Shown piece after piece: positions 10,001-16,325 of a stretch of 64,000 bases of DNA. Position 1 is the stretch's first letter. The number at the start of each line of letters is the position of its first letter. The notes under the pieces are model-generated. The model made no database searches. It saw nothing but the letters and a program-made list of their open reading frames with translations, and was not told where the DNA came from. The DNA is from Ancylobacter novellus (GTDB lineage: Bacteria; Pseudomonadota; Alphaproteobacteria; Rhizobiales; Methylopilaceae), in contig QFPN01000008.1 in the NCBI GenBank assembly GCA_003241695.1, positions 186,001-250,000 on the forward strand, written 5' to 3'. The position numbers and the translations under genes are program-made.

Positions 10001-10334
10001 CTCGGCTGTCCGAACCGACAACCCGACGGCGAAGAAGGTGCTGAGCCTGCACCGCGACGACATGCTGGCGATCGAGCGACCCGAGGGCCTGCGGATCGCG
10101 CGTGTCGTCAAGTTCAACCAGGCCGGGCAACTGATCCTCGCCGAGCCCAACGAGGCGGGGTCGCTCAAGGCGCGCGACGCGGACAAAACGGACCCGTTCA
10201 AATATCTCTATCCCTCCGCGAACACATTGAAAGCGTGGCGCGCCCGCCAGGTGCGCGTGGATCCGCTCGGCCGGGTGAGCGATCCCGGCTTTCCGCCGCG
10301 GACCGCCGTGAGACGCACGCGCCCGAAGACATGA
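7011..10334 (+). CDS. cas9: CRISPR-associated endonuclease Cas9, type II-C (1,107 aa)
   Basis: RNA-guided DNA endonuclease of a type II-C system. RuvC-I is LGLDLGTNSLGWAAL with catalytic Asp8. An Arg-rich bridge helix follows (residues about 54-80, AMRRRRDRFKRRQAALL). The helical recognition lobe spans about 85-500. RuvC-II is EEIAIELAREL with Glu530. The HNH domain has VDVDHILPF with Asp614/His615, then Asn629 and Asn638. RuvC-III is DHRHHAIDAAVVAI with His773/Asp776. The remaining 330 residues hold the wedge and PAM-interacting parts. No frameshift or missing catalytic residue is seen, and the length fits the compact II-C group (about 970-1,150). GGAGGTG lies 3 bases before the ATG. cas1 follows after 77 bp. 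The absence of csn2 or cas4 with cas1-cas2 defines subtype II-C. PAM preference cannot be read from sequence. Confidence 0.98.
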   Translation: MRWRLGLDLGTNSLGWAALGLDAEGKPEQVISLGSRIFSDGRDPKSGASLAVDRRDARAMRRRRDRFKRRQAALLKHMTRLGLFPEDPAERKALETLDPYELRARALSEKLPLPHLGRALFHLDQRRGFKSNRKADRGKDDDQGKIAVAVGRLAEAMEEAGAETLGQFLHMRREKAEALRASGEEPGREGWVRTRLRDAAVDGYDFYPSRAIVEEEFETIFARQRPHHPDVLTDEAHDCLYEIIFHQRPLKAPKIGRCTLVSGDERLPKAHPLFQRRRLLEEVNALEITLPGEKPARLTREQRDLLLLKLKGKRKVAFKSLRSALKLDPDARFNKESESRVDLKSDEVAAALGDPKRFGNVWSHLSPETQWEVVSRLRELESDEDEAAFSSWLTERHGLSPDAARAVCGAPLPEGFGRIGETATRRLIAALEAEVIVYSEAVEKAGLGHHSDFRSGEVFLDDKGRPALPYYGAALERHILPGTADPNEEDEALRVGRLTNPTVHIGLNQLRKVVNDLIQVYGPPEEIAIELARELKLDEDEKKKRNRENNDNRIAAEKRSEKLRDLGKPDTGANRALLKLWEELNLDNALDRRCPYSGRQIGVEMLFNGQVDVDHILPFTRTLDDSNANKTVCLVEANRMKRNRSPDEARADFAAKWGADADWEAIAARAARMPKNKRWRFEPDAMDRFRDDPENGRGFIARQLTDTQHLSRLAREYLSTLYPHRGEGSSHVWVSPGRLTEMVRRKLGLNDLLPDHNYGGGDQPKNRKDHRHHAIDAAVVAIVDRSLLQEIANASGKEGKDGREKIVIPEPWEGFRDELRRAVNDVVVSHRPDHGTVSKAGLKPGFDKTAGRLHNDTAYGLTGLKDARGNDLVVHRAPLSSLKKASDLDAIRDDELREALKGWTSGKEGKAFEQALRDFGDPLKGYMRDGRRASYPHIRRVRLVEPLSVIPIRDGSGRAYKGYKGDSNHRYDVWELKDGAWKAEVVSTFDASQPGWTSAVRTDNPTAKKVLSLHRDDMLAIERPEGLRIARVVKFNQAGQLILAEPNEAGSLKARDADKTDPFKYLYPSANTLKAWRARQVRVDPLGRVSDPGFPPRTAVRRTRPKT

Positions 10335-10411
10335 GAATTCGCGTGCACAGGATAATTTAAACAATCAATGATTGTCTCTTCGGGAAATGTCTCGGGGAGA
10401 GCGCGACAGCC
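10335..10411 (+). promoter_or_regulatory. AT-rich cas9-cas1 spacer with -10-like box and small hairpin
   Basis: This 77-bp gap is clearly AT-richer than its surroundings. It has a GATAAT box (10351-10356) and an inverted repeat ACAATC-AAT-GATTGT (10361-10375). It could hold a promoter for cas1-cas2 or a weak hairpin after cas9. There is no U-run to make a standard terminator. The spacing is too wide for translational coupling of cas1 to cas9. Confidence 0.4.
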
Positions 10412-11371
10412 GTGGAGCGGATCGTCGACATCGCGAGCGACGGCCGCCATCTGTCCGCCCATCGCGGCTTCCTGGTCGTGTCGGAAGGCCGCGCGGAGGT
10501 CGGCCGCGTGCCGCTCGACGACGTCGCGGCGGTCGTCGTCCACGCCCATGGCGTGACATGGAGCGTCAATCTCGTGACGGCGCTCGCCGAACGCGGCGCG
10601 CCGCTGGTCTTCTGCGGGCCGAACCACGCGCCCGTCGCCGTCTGCCTGCCGCTCGAAGGCCATCACGGGCAGAACGCGCGGATGCGGGCGCAGTGGGAGG
10701 CCGGGCGGCCGCTCTCGAAACAGCTCTGGCGCGAGATCGTTTCCGCCAAGATCCGCTGGCAGGGCGCGGCGCTGGCCGCAAGCGGAGGCGAGGCCGGCGC
10801 GTTCGAGACGCTCGCCCGCCGCGTGCGCTCGGGCGACCCCGAGAACCTCGAGGCGCAGGCCGCGCGTCGCTACTGGCCCGCGCTGATGGGAGCGGACTTC
10901 CGCCGCGACCGATCGCTTCCGGGCGCCAACGCGCTGCTCAACTACGGCTATACGGTGATGCGGGCGCTGCTCGCCCGGTCGCTGGTCGCGAGCGGCCTGC
11001 ACCCGTCGATCGGCGTGCACCACGCCAACCGCGGCGACGCCTTCGCGCTCGCCGACGACATGGTGGAGCCGTTCCGCCCGCTGGTCGATCTCGCCGCCTG
11101 CGCATTGCTCGCGCGCGGCGCGGCCGAGGTGACGCCGGCGGCCAAGCGCCTGTTCGCCGGACTGACGGCGCTCGACCTGCCGGGCGAGGCCGGCGTCACG
11201 ACCGTCGCCATGGCGGCGCAGCGCATGGCGCAATCGCTCGCCCGCGCCTTCGAGACGGGCCGCGCCGGCGAACTTGCGCCGCCGCGGCCGCCCTCCCCGC
11301 TCGAACTCTCGGGCTTCGTCGCCGCCGTCGCGATCGACGACGCCGAGCCGCCCGACGAGCCTCCGCCATGA
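10412..11371 (+). CDS. cas1: CRISPR-associated integrase Cas1 (type II)
   Basis: 319 residues. Cas1 forms the spacer-integration complex with Cas2. The N-terminal beta domain (MERIVDIASDGRHLSAHRG, then VPLDDVAAVVVHAHGVTWS) is typical of type II Cas1. The helical catalytic domain has the metal-binding residues Glu147 (ENLEAQAARRYW), His204 (SIGVHHANRGDAFALADD) and Glu219 (DDMVEPFRP). It starts with GTG at 10412 behind a GGGGAGAG stretch. The C-terminal 30 residues are Pro-rich (PPRPPSPLEL, DEPPP), and the stop overlaps the cas2 start by 4 bp (ATGA), implying translational coupling. The protein looks intact, so the system could still acquire spacers. Confidence 0.96.
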   Translation: MERIVDIASDGRHLSAHRGFLVVSEGRAEVGRVPLDDVAAVVVHAHGVTWSVNLVTALAERGAPLVFCGPNHAPVAVCLPLEGHHGQNARMRAQWEAGRPLSKQLWREIVSAKIRWQGAALAASGGEAGAFETLARRVRSGDPENLEAQAARRYWPALMGADFRRDRSLPGANALLNYGYTVMRALLARSLVASGLHPSIGVHHANRGDAFALADDMVEPFRPLVDLAACALLARGAAEVTPAAKRLFAGLTALDLPGEAGVTTVAMAAQRMAQSLARAFETGRAGELAPPRPPSPLELSGFVAAVAIDDAEPPDEPPP

Positions 11372-11784
11372 CGCGGGCCGCACGTGGCGGCAGACCCGCG
11401 CCGACCTCCCCGAACGCCGCCGCTCCGGCGGCTTCGGTCCCCTCCCCCTCGACGACGCAGCTCAGCGGCTATCGCCTGATGTGGATCTTCGTGATGTTCG
11501 ACCTGCCGGTGACCACGAAGTCGCAATCGAAGGCCGCAACGAAGTTTCGGCAGTTCCTGCTCGACGAAGGCTTCGAGAAGAGCCAGTTTTCGGTCTATGC
11601 TCGTTTTTGCAACGGCAAGGAGCAGTTCGAAGCCTATATGCGGCGGATCGAACGCAGCCTTCCCGACCGCGGCGACGTCCACGTCCTGACCTTTACGGAC
11701 CGGCAATATGAGAACATCGTCCGCTTCTCCGGCCAGCGCCGACGCCGTCCGCGAAAAAACCCGGACCAGCTCGCTCTGTTCTAA
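11368..11784 (+). CDS. cas2: CRISPR-associated protein Cas2 (type II-C), with N-terminal extension
   Basis: 138 residues from the ATG that overlaps the cas1 stop. The Cas2 ferredoxin-like core begins at YRLMWIFVMFDLPV (beta-1 with the conserved Asp) and continues through FRQFLLDEGFEKSQFSVYARFC and VHVLTFTDRQYENIVRF to the end motif NPDQLALF, as in other alphaproteobacterial II-C Cas2 proteins. The first 35 or so residues (Ala/Pro/Ser-rich, TRAARGGRPAPTSPNAAAPAA) are not part of the fold. A start inside the core (ATG at 11479) would give a 101-residue protein of usual length. The overlap with cas1 favours 11368, so either the extension is real or translation re-initiates downstream. Confidence 0.93.
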   Translation: MTRAARGGRPAPTSPNAAAPAASVPSPSTTQLSGYRLMWIFVMFDLPVTTKSQSKAATKFRQFLLDEGFEKSQFSVYARFCNGKEQFEAYMRRIERSLPDRGDVHVLTFTDRQYENIVRFSGQRRRRPRKNPDQLALF

Positions 11785-11856
11785 CCGCCGCGCCGATTTC
11801 GAGGCGCGGACGCGGGCGGTTATCCCGTTTGAAATCAACGGGATAACCGCTCGCGG
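11785..11856. promoter_or_regulatory. Junction between cas2 and array: two stem-loops
   Basis: Between the cas2 stop and the first repeat are two perfect inverted repeats. One has 7-bp arms CCGCGCC/GGCGCGG with an 8-nt loop (11788-11809). The other has 14-bp arms GCGGTTATCCCGTT/AACGGGATAACCGC with a 7-nt loop (11816-11850). Neither is followed by a U-run on either strand. On the plus strand this is the leader position if the array is transcribed with cas genes. On the minus strand it is the 3' end of the array transcript, where a stable hairpin could act as transcript end or stabiliser. The arm GAGCGGTTA resembles the repeat end GAGCGGCTA. Confidence 0.55.
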
Positions 11857-13268
11857 AGTTTAGCCGCTCAGAGATCGCGGTCCAGCGGCAACGGCCTCCC
11901 GCTCATGTCGACCCACGTGAAGAGTTTAGCCGCTCAGAGATCGCGGTCCAGCGGCAACCGGATCACGTCGAGCGGGTTGTGCGCCGGGAGTTTAGCCGCT
12001 CAGAGATCGCGGTCCAGCGGCAACCGGCACCGTGGCGTGGAGCTTCCCGAAATAAGTTTAGCCGCTCAGAGATCGCGGTCCAGCGGCAACGCTGTGGCTC
12101 TCGAACCCGATCGTGTCGTTGAGTTTAGCCGCTCAGAGATCGCGGTCCAGCGGCAACTGTTCAGCGCCCCCATCCAGTCCCGGTCCAAGTTTAGCCGCTC
12201 AGAGATCGCGGTCCAGCGGCAACGCCGCAGCTTCGGGGGCGCGCTCCCCAAAAAGTTTAGCCGCTCAGAGATCGCGGTCCAGCGGCAACCGCCTCCGCCG
12301 AACACCGCGTTGTAGACGGAGTTTAGCCGCTCAGAGATCGCGGTCCAGCGGCAACCCTAACAGCCCCGTCACGATCAAGCTGAAGAGTTTAGCCGCTCAG
12401 AGATCGCGGTCCAGCGGCAACGTCAGAACCGAAGACGACTCCGCGCCAAACAGTTTAGCCGCTCAGAGATCGCGGTCCAGCGGCAACAGACAGGATCTTC
12501 CGTGCGCCACGAACGAAAGTTTAGCCGCTCAGAGATCGCGGTCCAGCGGCAACCCGGTCGACCTCGCATCCGGCATCCGAACTAGTTTAGCCGCTCAGAG
12601 ATCGCGGTCCAGCGGCAACTCAACACGGTCCTGATCAACCAGAGCAACAAAGTTTAGCCGCTCAGAGATCGCGGTCCAGCGGCAACCCCTTCATGCGCAA
12701 GGCCGCCGACGCCGCCAGTTTAGCCGCTCAGAGATCGCGGTCCAGCGGCAACGGAGCGACCAAGCAGCCGGGCCGCAACGCGAGTTTAGCCGCTCAGAGA
12801 TCGCGGTCCAGCGGCAACGGCTCCCAAGGGAACCCCGAACGAAACGGAAGTTTAGCCGCTCAGAGATCGCGGTCCAGCGGCAACGAACCTCACGCACTCC
12901 GTGATCGCCCACTAAGTTTAGCCGCTCAGAGATCGCGGTCCAGCGGCAACTATCGCCTTGAACGCCTGGGCGCCGATCGCAGTTTAGCCGCTCAGAGATC
13001 GCGGTCCAGCGGCAACAGCGCGACCATGATGGCGTAGTTGTAATGGAGTTTAGCCGCTCAGAGATCGCGGTCCAGCGGCAACACAGCCGACGGCACGCAC
13101 ATGCCAGCCATCAGTTTAGCCGCTCAGAGATCGCGGTCCAGCGGCAACCGGGCACCACGTCGGCCGCAGCCTCGGGCGAGTTTAGCCGCTCAGAGATCGC
13201 GGTCCAGCGGCAACTCGTCGTTTCCCCGACGCTGACCGCGATCGAGTTTAGCCGCTCAGAGATCGCGG
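11857..13268 (-). CRISPR. Type II-C CRISPR array: 21 full repeats, 21 spacers, one degenerate terminal repeat
   Basis: Full 36-bp repeats start at 11857, 11923, 11989, 12055, 12122, 12188, 12254, 12320, 12386, 12452, 12518, 12584, 12651, 12717, 12783, 12849, 12915, 12981, 13047, 13113 and 13179. All 21 appear identical. A 24-bp partial repeat starts at 13245. Spacers are 30 bp, except the fourth and twelfth, which are 31 bp. On the minus strand the repeat begins GTTGCCGCTGGACC and ends GAGCGGCTAAACT. It therefore starts with GTTG and ends in a CTANNCT-like box, as in known alphaproteobacterial II-C repeats, so crRNA is assigned to the minus strand by inference. GCCGCT/AGCGGC near the two ends of the repeat can pair. 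No spacer target was identified by eye. Confidence 0.98.
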
Positions 13269-13297
13269 CTCTATCCCTGAATTATTTTAGCGGCGAC
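13245..13297 (-). repeat. Split terminal CRISPR repeat with 20-bp AT-rich insertion
   Basis: The last repeat unit keeps 24 bp identical to the canonical repeat (13245-13268). The trinucleotide TCC is then replaced by a 20-bp segment (13269-13288, containing GAATTATTTT), followed by AGCGGCGAC (13289-13297), which matches the repeat end AGCGGCAAC with one change. On the minus strand the insertion contains TAAAAT, a fair -10 box that would fire into the array. It may be the array's own promoter grafted into a decayed repeat, or simply a degenerate end repeat. Confidence 0.6.
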
Positions 13298-13327
13298 CTA
13301 CTGCTGGGACAGGAGACCTTTCCAGCC

Positions 13328-13828
13328 TCACGGCACCTTGTGGATCGGATCGACCCAGTAAACCTCCTCCGGCGCCTCTACGGGGTCGACATCGTCGATG
13401 TTCACAACCACCGCCTCGTTGTCGGAGCGCACCAGGACGCATTCCAGCGGCTCGTCGGGCGCGGCGTTGATCTCCTGATGCGGCACGTAAGGCGGCACGA
13501 AGATGAAATCGCCCGGTCCGGCCTCGGCGACATATTCGAGCCTGTCGCCCCAGCGCATCCGCGCCCGGCCACGCACGACGAAGATGACGCTTTCGAGCGC
13601 ACCGTGGTGATGCACGCCCGTTTTGGCGTTCGGCTCGATCGAGACCGTTCCGGCCCAGATCTTCTGGGCGCCGACGCGCGCGTGGTTGATGGCCGCCTGC
13701 CGGAACATGCCTGGCGTCTGCGCCGTGTTGGGGTCGAGCCTGTCGCCCCGGATCACGCGCACGCCGTCATGCTTCCACCGGTCGTCGCCGTGGCCGTGAT
13801 CGTGGCCGTCCGCTCCGTCGTTCGACAT
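13328..13828 (-). CDS. Cupin-domain metal-binding protein
   Basis: 166 residues with a His/Asp-rich N-terminus (DGADGHDHGHGDD) and one beta-barrel cupin domain. Cupin motif 1 is TGVHHHGALESVIFVVRG, with the His-x-His and Glu metal ligands. Motif 2 is PGDFIFVPPYVPHQEIN, with the last His ligand. Such single-domain cupins are mostly small dioxygenases, isomerases or sensors, and no substrate can be assigned. The gene points toward the CRISPR array, ending 31 bp from the split terminal repeat, and appears unrelated to it. The His-rich start may bind metal. Confidence 0.85.
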   Translation of the reverse strand: MSNDGADGHDHGHGDDRWKHDGVRVIRGDRLDPNTAQTPGMFRQAAINHARVGAQKIWAGTVSIEPNAKTGVHHHGALESVIFVVRGRARMRWGDRLEYVAEAGPGDFIFVPPYVPHQEINAAPDEPLECVLVRSDNEAVVVNIDDVDPVEAPEEVYWVDPIHKVP

Positions 13829-14006
13829 GATCGTTCTCCCGTTCGCCGCGCTTCAGCTAAGCCTCGCCGGGCGCGGACGCAAAGCCGCCGTGCGGGCTTT
13901 CCGCGCAGGACCGCCCTAAAACCGGCGGGTTCGCGCGCCTGAAACGCGCTCCGCCCCGCCCGCGCGATTTCGCGCCGCCTTTTCCGCAGAAGCCTCCCGA
14001 GCGCCC

Positions 14007-15212
14007 ATGCGCCTGAAGCCAGACACGCTCGCCCTCACCGCCGTGCTCGCTTTGCTCACCGCGGTCGGGCCGCTCGCGATCGACATGTATCTGCCCTCGC
14101 TGCCGCATCTCACGCAGGCGCTGGGCGCGAGCGCGCCCGAGGGCCAGCTCACGCTGTCGGCCTTCCTCGTCGGATTCGCGGCCGGCCAGGTGGTCTACGG
14201 GCCGCTGTCGGACGCCAAGGGCCGCAAGCCCGTGCTGCTCGCGAGCCTTGCGCTGTTCACCGCGGGCTCCGCGCTCTGCGCCGTCGCGCCGACGATCGAG
14301 ACCCTGATCGTCGCGCGCTTCGTGCAGGCGCTCGGCGGCGCGGGGCCGGTGGTGCTGGCGCGCTCCATCGTGCGCGACCTCTATTCCGGGCCGCGCGCCG
14401 CGCGCGAGCTCGCGCGCATGGCCACCATCCTCGGCCTCATCCCCGCGGTCGCGCCGCTGATCGGCGGCGTGCTCGAAAGCGCCTTCTCGTGGCGCGCGAC
14501 CTTCGTGGTGCTGACCTTCGCGCTCGCGCTCGAAATGGCCGTGGTGGCGGCGTTCCTGCCGGAGACGATCCGGGTGAAGACCGCCGGCGCGGTGGGGCCC
14601 CGCACGGTTCTGGCGAGTTTCGGCGTGCTGCTGCGCCACGGCGGCTTCCGCGCCTATCTCGGCATGACCGCGATCGCCTTCGCGGGCCTGTTCGCCTACA
14701 TCTCGACCTCGTCCTTCATCCTGCAGACGGTCTACGGCCTCTCGGCGGTCGCTTATGGCGCGGCCTTCGCGATCGGGGTCATCGGCTTCATCGGCGGCAC
14801 GCTCGCCGCAGGCCCGATCGTGAAGCGCTCCGGCCTCGACGGCGCGATCGGCGTCGGCGCCTGCGCGCTCGCGGCCGGCGGCCTGCTGATGCTCGTCCTC
14901 GTCACGCTCGGTCCCAAGACGCCGTTCGGGGTGATGATCCCGATGATGATCTACATGTTCGGCGTCGGGCTGGTGATGCCGCAGTCGATGGCGGCGGCGC
15001 TGCAGCCGTTCCCGGAGCGCGCGGGCGCGGCGTCGTCGCTCGTCGGCTTCGCCCAGATGGCGACCGGAGCGCTGGTCGGCGTTCTCATCGGGCGGACGCT
15101 CGGCATGGCGCAGGGCCATCTCGCGCTGCCCATAGCGGTCGCCGTGTTCGGCGCGGCGACGCTCGCGCTGTTCCTCACGACGCGGCGGGCGCGAAAAGGG
15201 CTCGGCGCCTGA
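14007..15212 (+). CDS. Bcr/CflA-family multidrug efflux transporter (MFS, 12 TM)
   Basis: 401 residues with about twelve membrane helices. The N-terminus PLAIDMYLPSLPHLTQALGAS is the hallmark of the Bcr/CflA (DHA1) group. The MFS motif A follows the second helix (GPLSDAKGRKPVLLASL), and motif C-like ILGLIPAVAPLIGGVLES is present in helix 5. Relatives export bicyclomycin, chloramphenicol or other small hydrophobic compounds by proton antiport; the substrate here is unknown. It starts at ATG 14007 without a strong ribosome-binding site. Its stop codon lies in a palindrome shared with the convergent RTX gene. Confidence 0.92.
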   Translation: MRLKPDTLALTAVLALLTAVGPLAIDMYLPSLPHLTQALGASAPEGQLTLSAFLVGFAAGQVVYGPLSDAKGRKPVLLASLALFTAGSALCAVAPTIETLIVARFVQALGGAGPVVLARSIVRDLYSGPRAARELARMATILGLIPAVAPLIGGVLESAFSWRATFVVLTFALALEMAVVAAFLPETIRVKTAGAVGPRTVLASFGVLLRHGGFRAYLGMTAIAFAGLFAYISTSSFILQTVYGLSAVAYGAAFAIGVIGFIGGTLAAGPIVKRSGLDGAIGVGACALAAGGLLMLVLVTLGPKTPFGVMIPMMIYMFGVGLVMPQSMAAALQPFPERAGAASSLVGFAQMATGALVGVLIGRTLGMAQGHLALPIAVAVFGAATLALFLTTRRARKGLGA

Positions 15213-15221
15213 ATTCAGGCG
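15206..15221. terminator. 16-bp palindrome spanning both convergent stop codons
   Basis: CGCCTGAATTCAGGCG is a perfect palindrome containing the TGA of the exporter gene (plus) and the TGA of the RTX gene (minus), whose stops are two bases apart. It may serve as a bidirectional transcript end. There is no loop and no U-run, so intrinsic termination is uncertain. The symmetry is seen; the role is inferred. Confidence 0.4.
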
Positions 15222-16228
15222 AGCAGAAAATCCTGGTAGCTCAGGTCGAGCCCGGCGCTGAGCTGCGCGATCTTCACGGCCTCGAAGGCGGTTCCGGAGC
15301 CGTCCCGGTCAAAATAGAGAGCGCCCGTGTCCCGGTCGTAGATCACCCGATCGGACTTGTCGGCCGCTTCGGTTCCGACGTGGAAGGCTTTCTCGCCGAG
15401 CCGGTTCGCGCCGAGCCCATGGGCGTTCAGGCGCACGACATCTTCGCCCACGACGAAGTCCTGGATCGTGTCGACCGCGTCCGGTCCGGCGGCGACGTCG
15501 ATGACGAAGAGGTCCGCGCCGGCGCCGCCCCGCAGGAAATCCGCGCCGCCGCCGCCGTTAAGCGTGTCGTTTCCGTCCCATCCATAGAGGAAGTCGACGT
15601 GGTCGCTGCCGATGATCCTGTCGTCGCCGCCCCAGCCCCAAAGCTCCACGAGATCGTCGGCGTCCCAGTTCGAGACCTGGAGCTTCGAGGCGTCGAGCCT
15701 GCCGTCAAACCCGATGATCGTCAGGTGCTGCGCGCCCGTATCGGCGTCCGCGCCGAAGACCTCGACCTTCATGTTCCAGCGCGCGTCGAAGATCTGGTCT
15801 TCGCGCGCCCGGATCTCGACGCCGTCACGATCGAAAGCGAACCGCTCCACCGAGACGACGTCGGTCTCGTAGATCTCGTTCTGGCCTGCGAACACGATCG
15901 TATCGAAACCCTTCCCGCCGTGGATCAGCGCGTTCTCCGTCCACAGCGACGACGTTTCAGCGAGAAAGATCGTGTCGTCGCCTGCGCCAGCCTGGATTTC
16001 GTAGTCGCCCAGCAGGCGGACGCCGACGATGCTGTCGTCGCCCGCGCCGCCATGGACCGTGTCGTCCTCCGCGACGAGGATCAGGTCGTCGCCGGCTCCT
16101 CCGAAGATCAGGTCGCCGCCGCCGTGGCCGTAGATCGTGTCGTCGCCGCGCCCGGCGCGGATCTCGTCCGCGTCCCACGTGCCGTCGATCGTGTCCGCGC
16201 CGTTGGTTCCCCTGATCAGCTTGACCAA
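15215..16228 (-). CDS. RTX-type calcium-binding repeat protein, probably secreted
   Basis: 337 residues, strongly acidic, without a signal peptide. It carries nonapeptide calcium-binding repeats of the GGxGxDxxx type in two blocks: residues about 7-95 (GTNGADTIDG, GRGDDTIYGHGGGDLIFGGAGDDLI, GGAGDDSIVG) and about 195-235 (GWGGDDRIIG, GWDGNDTLNGGGGADFLRGGAGADLFVID). The C-terminal part after the last repeats (DTIQDFVVGEDVVRL) resembles type I secretion signal regions. Family members fold outside the cell on calcium binding. There is no enzymatic domain, and no type I transporter genes lie nearby. The start is TTG at 16228 behind a run of six G; no ATG lies near the frame start. Confidence 0.88.
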   Translation of the reverse strand: MVKLIRGTNGADTIDGTWDADEIRAGRGDDTIYGHGGGDLIFGGAGDDLILVAEDDTVHGGAGDDSIVGVRLLGDYEIQAGAGDDTIFLAETSSLWTENALIHGGKGFDTIVFAGQNEIYETDVVSVERFAFDRDGVEIRAREDQIFDARWNMKVEVFGADADTGAQHLTIIGFDGRLDASKLQVSNWDADDLVELWGWGGDDRIIGSDHVDFLYGWDGNDTLNGGGGADFLRGGAGADLFVIDVAAGPDAVDTIQDFVVGEDVVRLNAHGLGANRLGEKAFHVGTEAADKSDRVIYDRDTGALYFDRDGSGTAFEAVKIAQLSAGLDLSYQDFLLA

Positions 16229-16325
16229 GCGTTCCCCCCAAAGCTCACGGCGACCGACGCGCCGAGCGACACTCTGGGTTGCAGCCGTTGAGGAAGATTT
16301 ACGGCGATCGCAGAAACACTGGCGA

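Noticed and set aside
8181..10364. 727-residue frame antisense to cas9
   Set aside because: A GC-rich shadow of cas9: Arg/Val/Asp-rich with no family motifs, while the cas9 frame carries all nuclease motifs.
11905..13037. Open frames across the CRISPR array coding for repeated SLAAQRSRSSGN-like peptides
   Set aside because: They arise because the repeat lacks stops in some frames; the repeating residues are the translated 36-bp repeat. No ribosome-binding site and no protein family.
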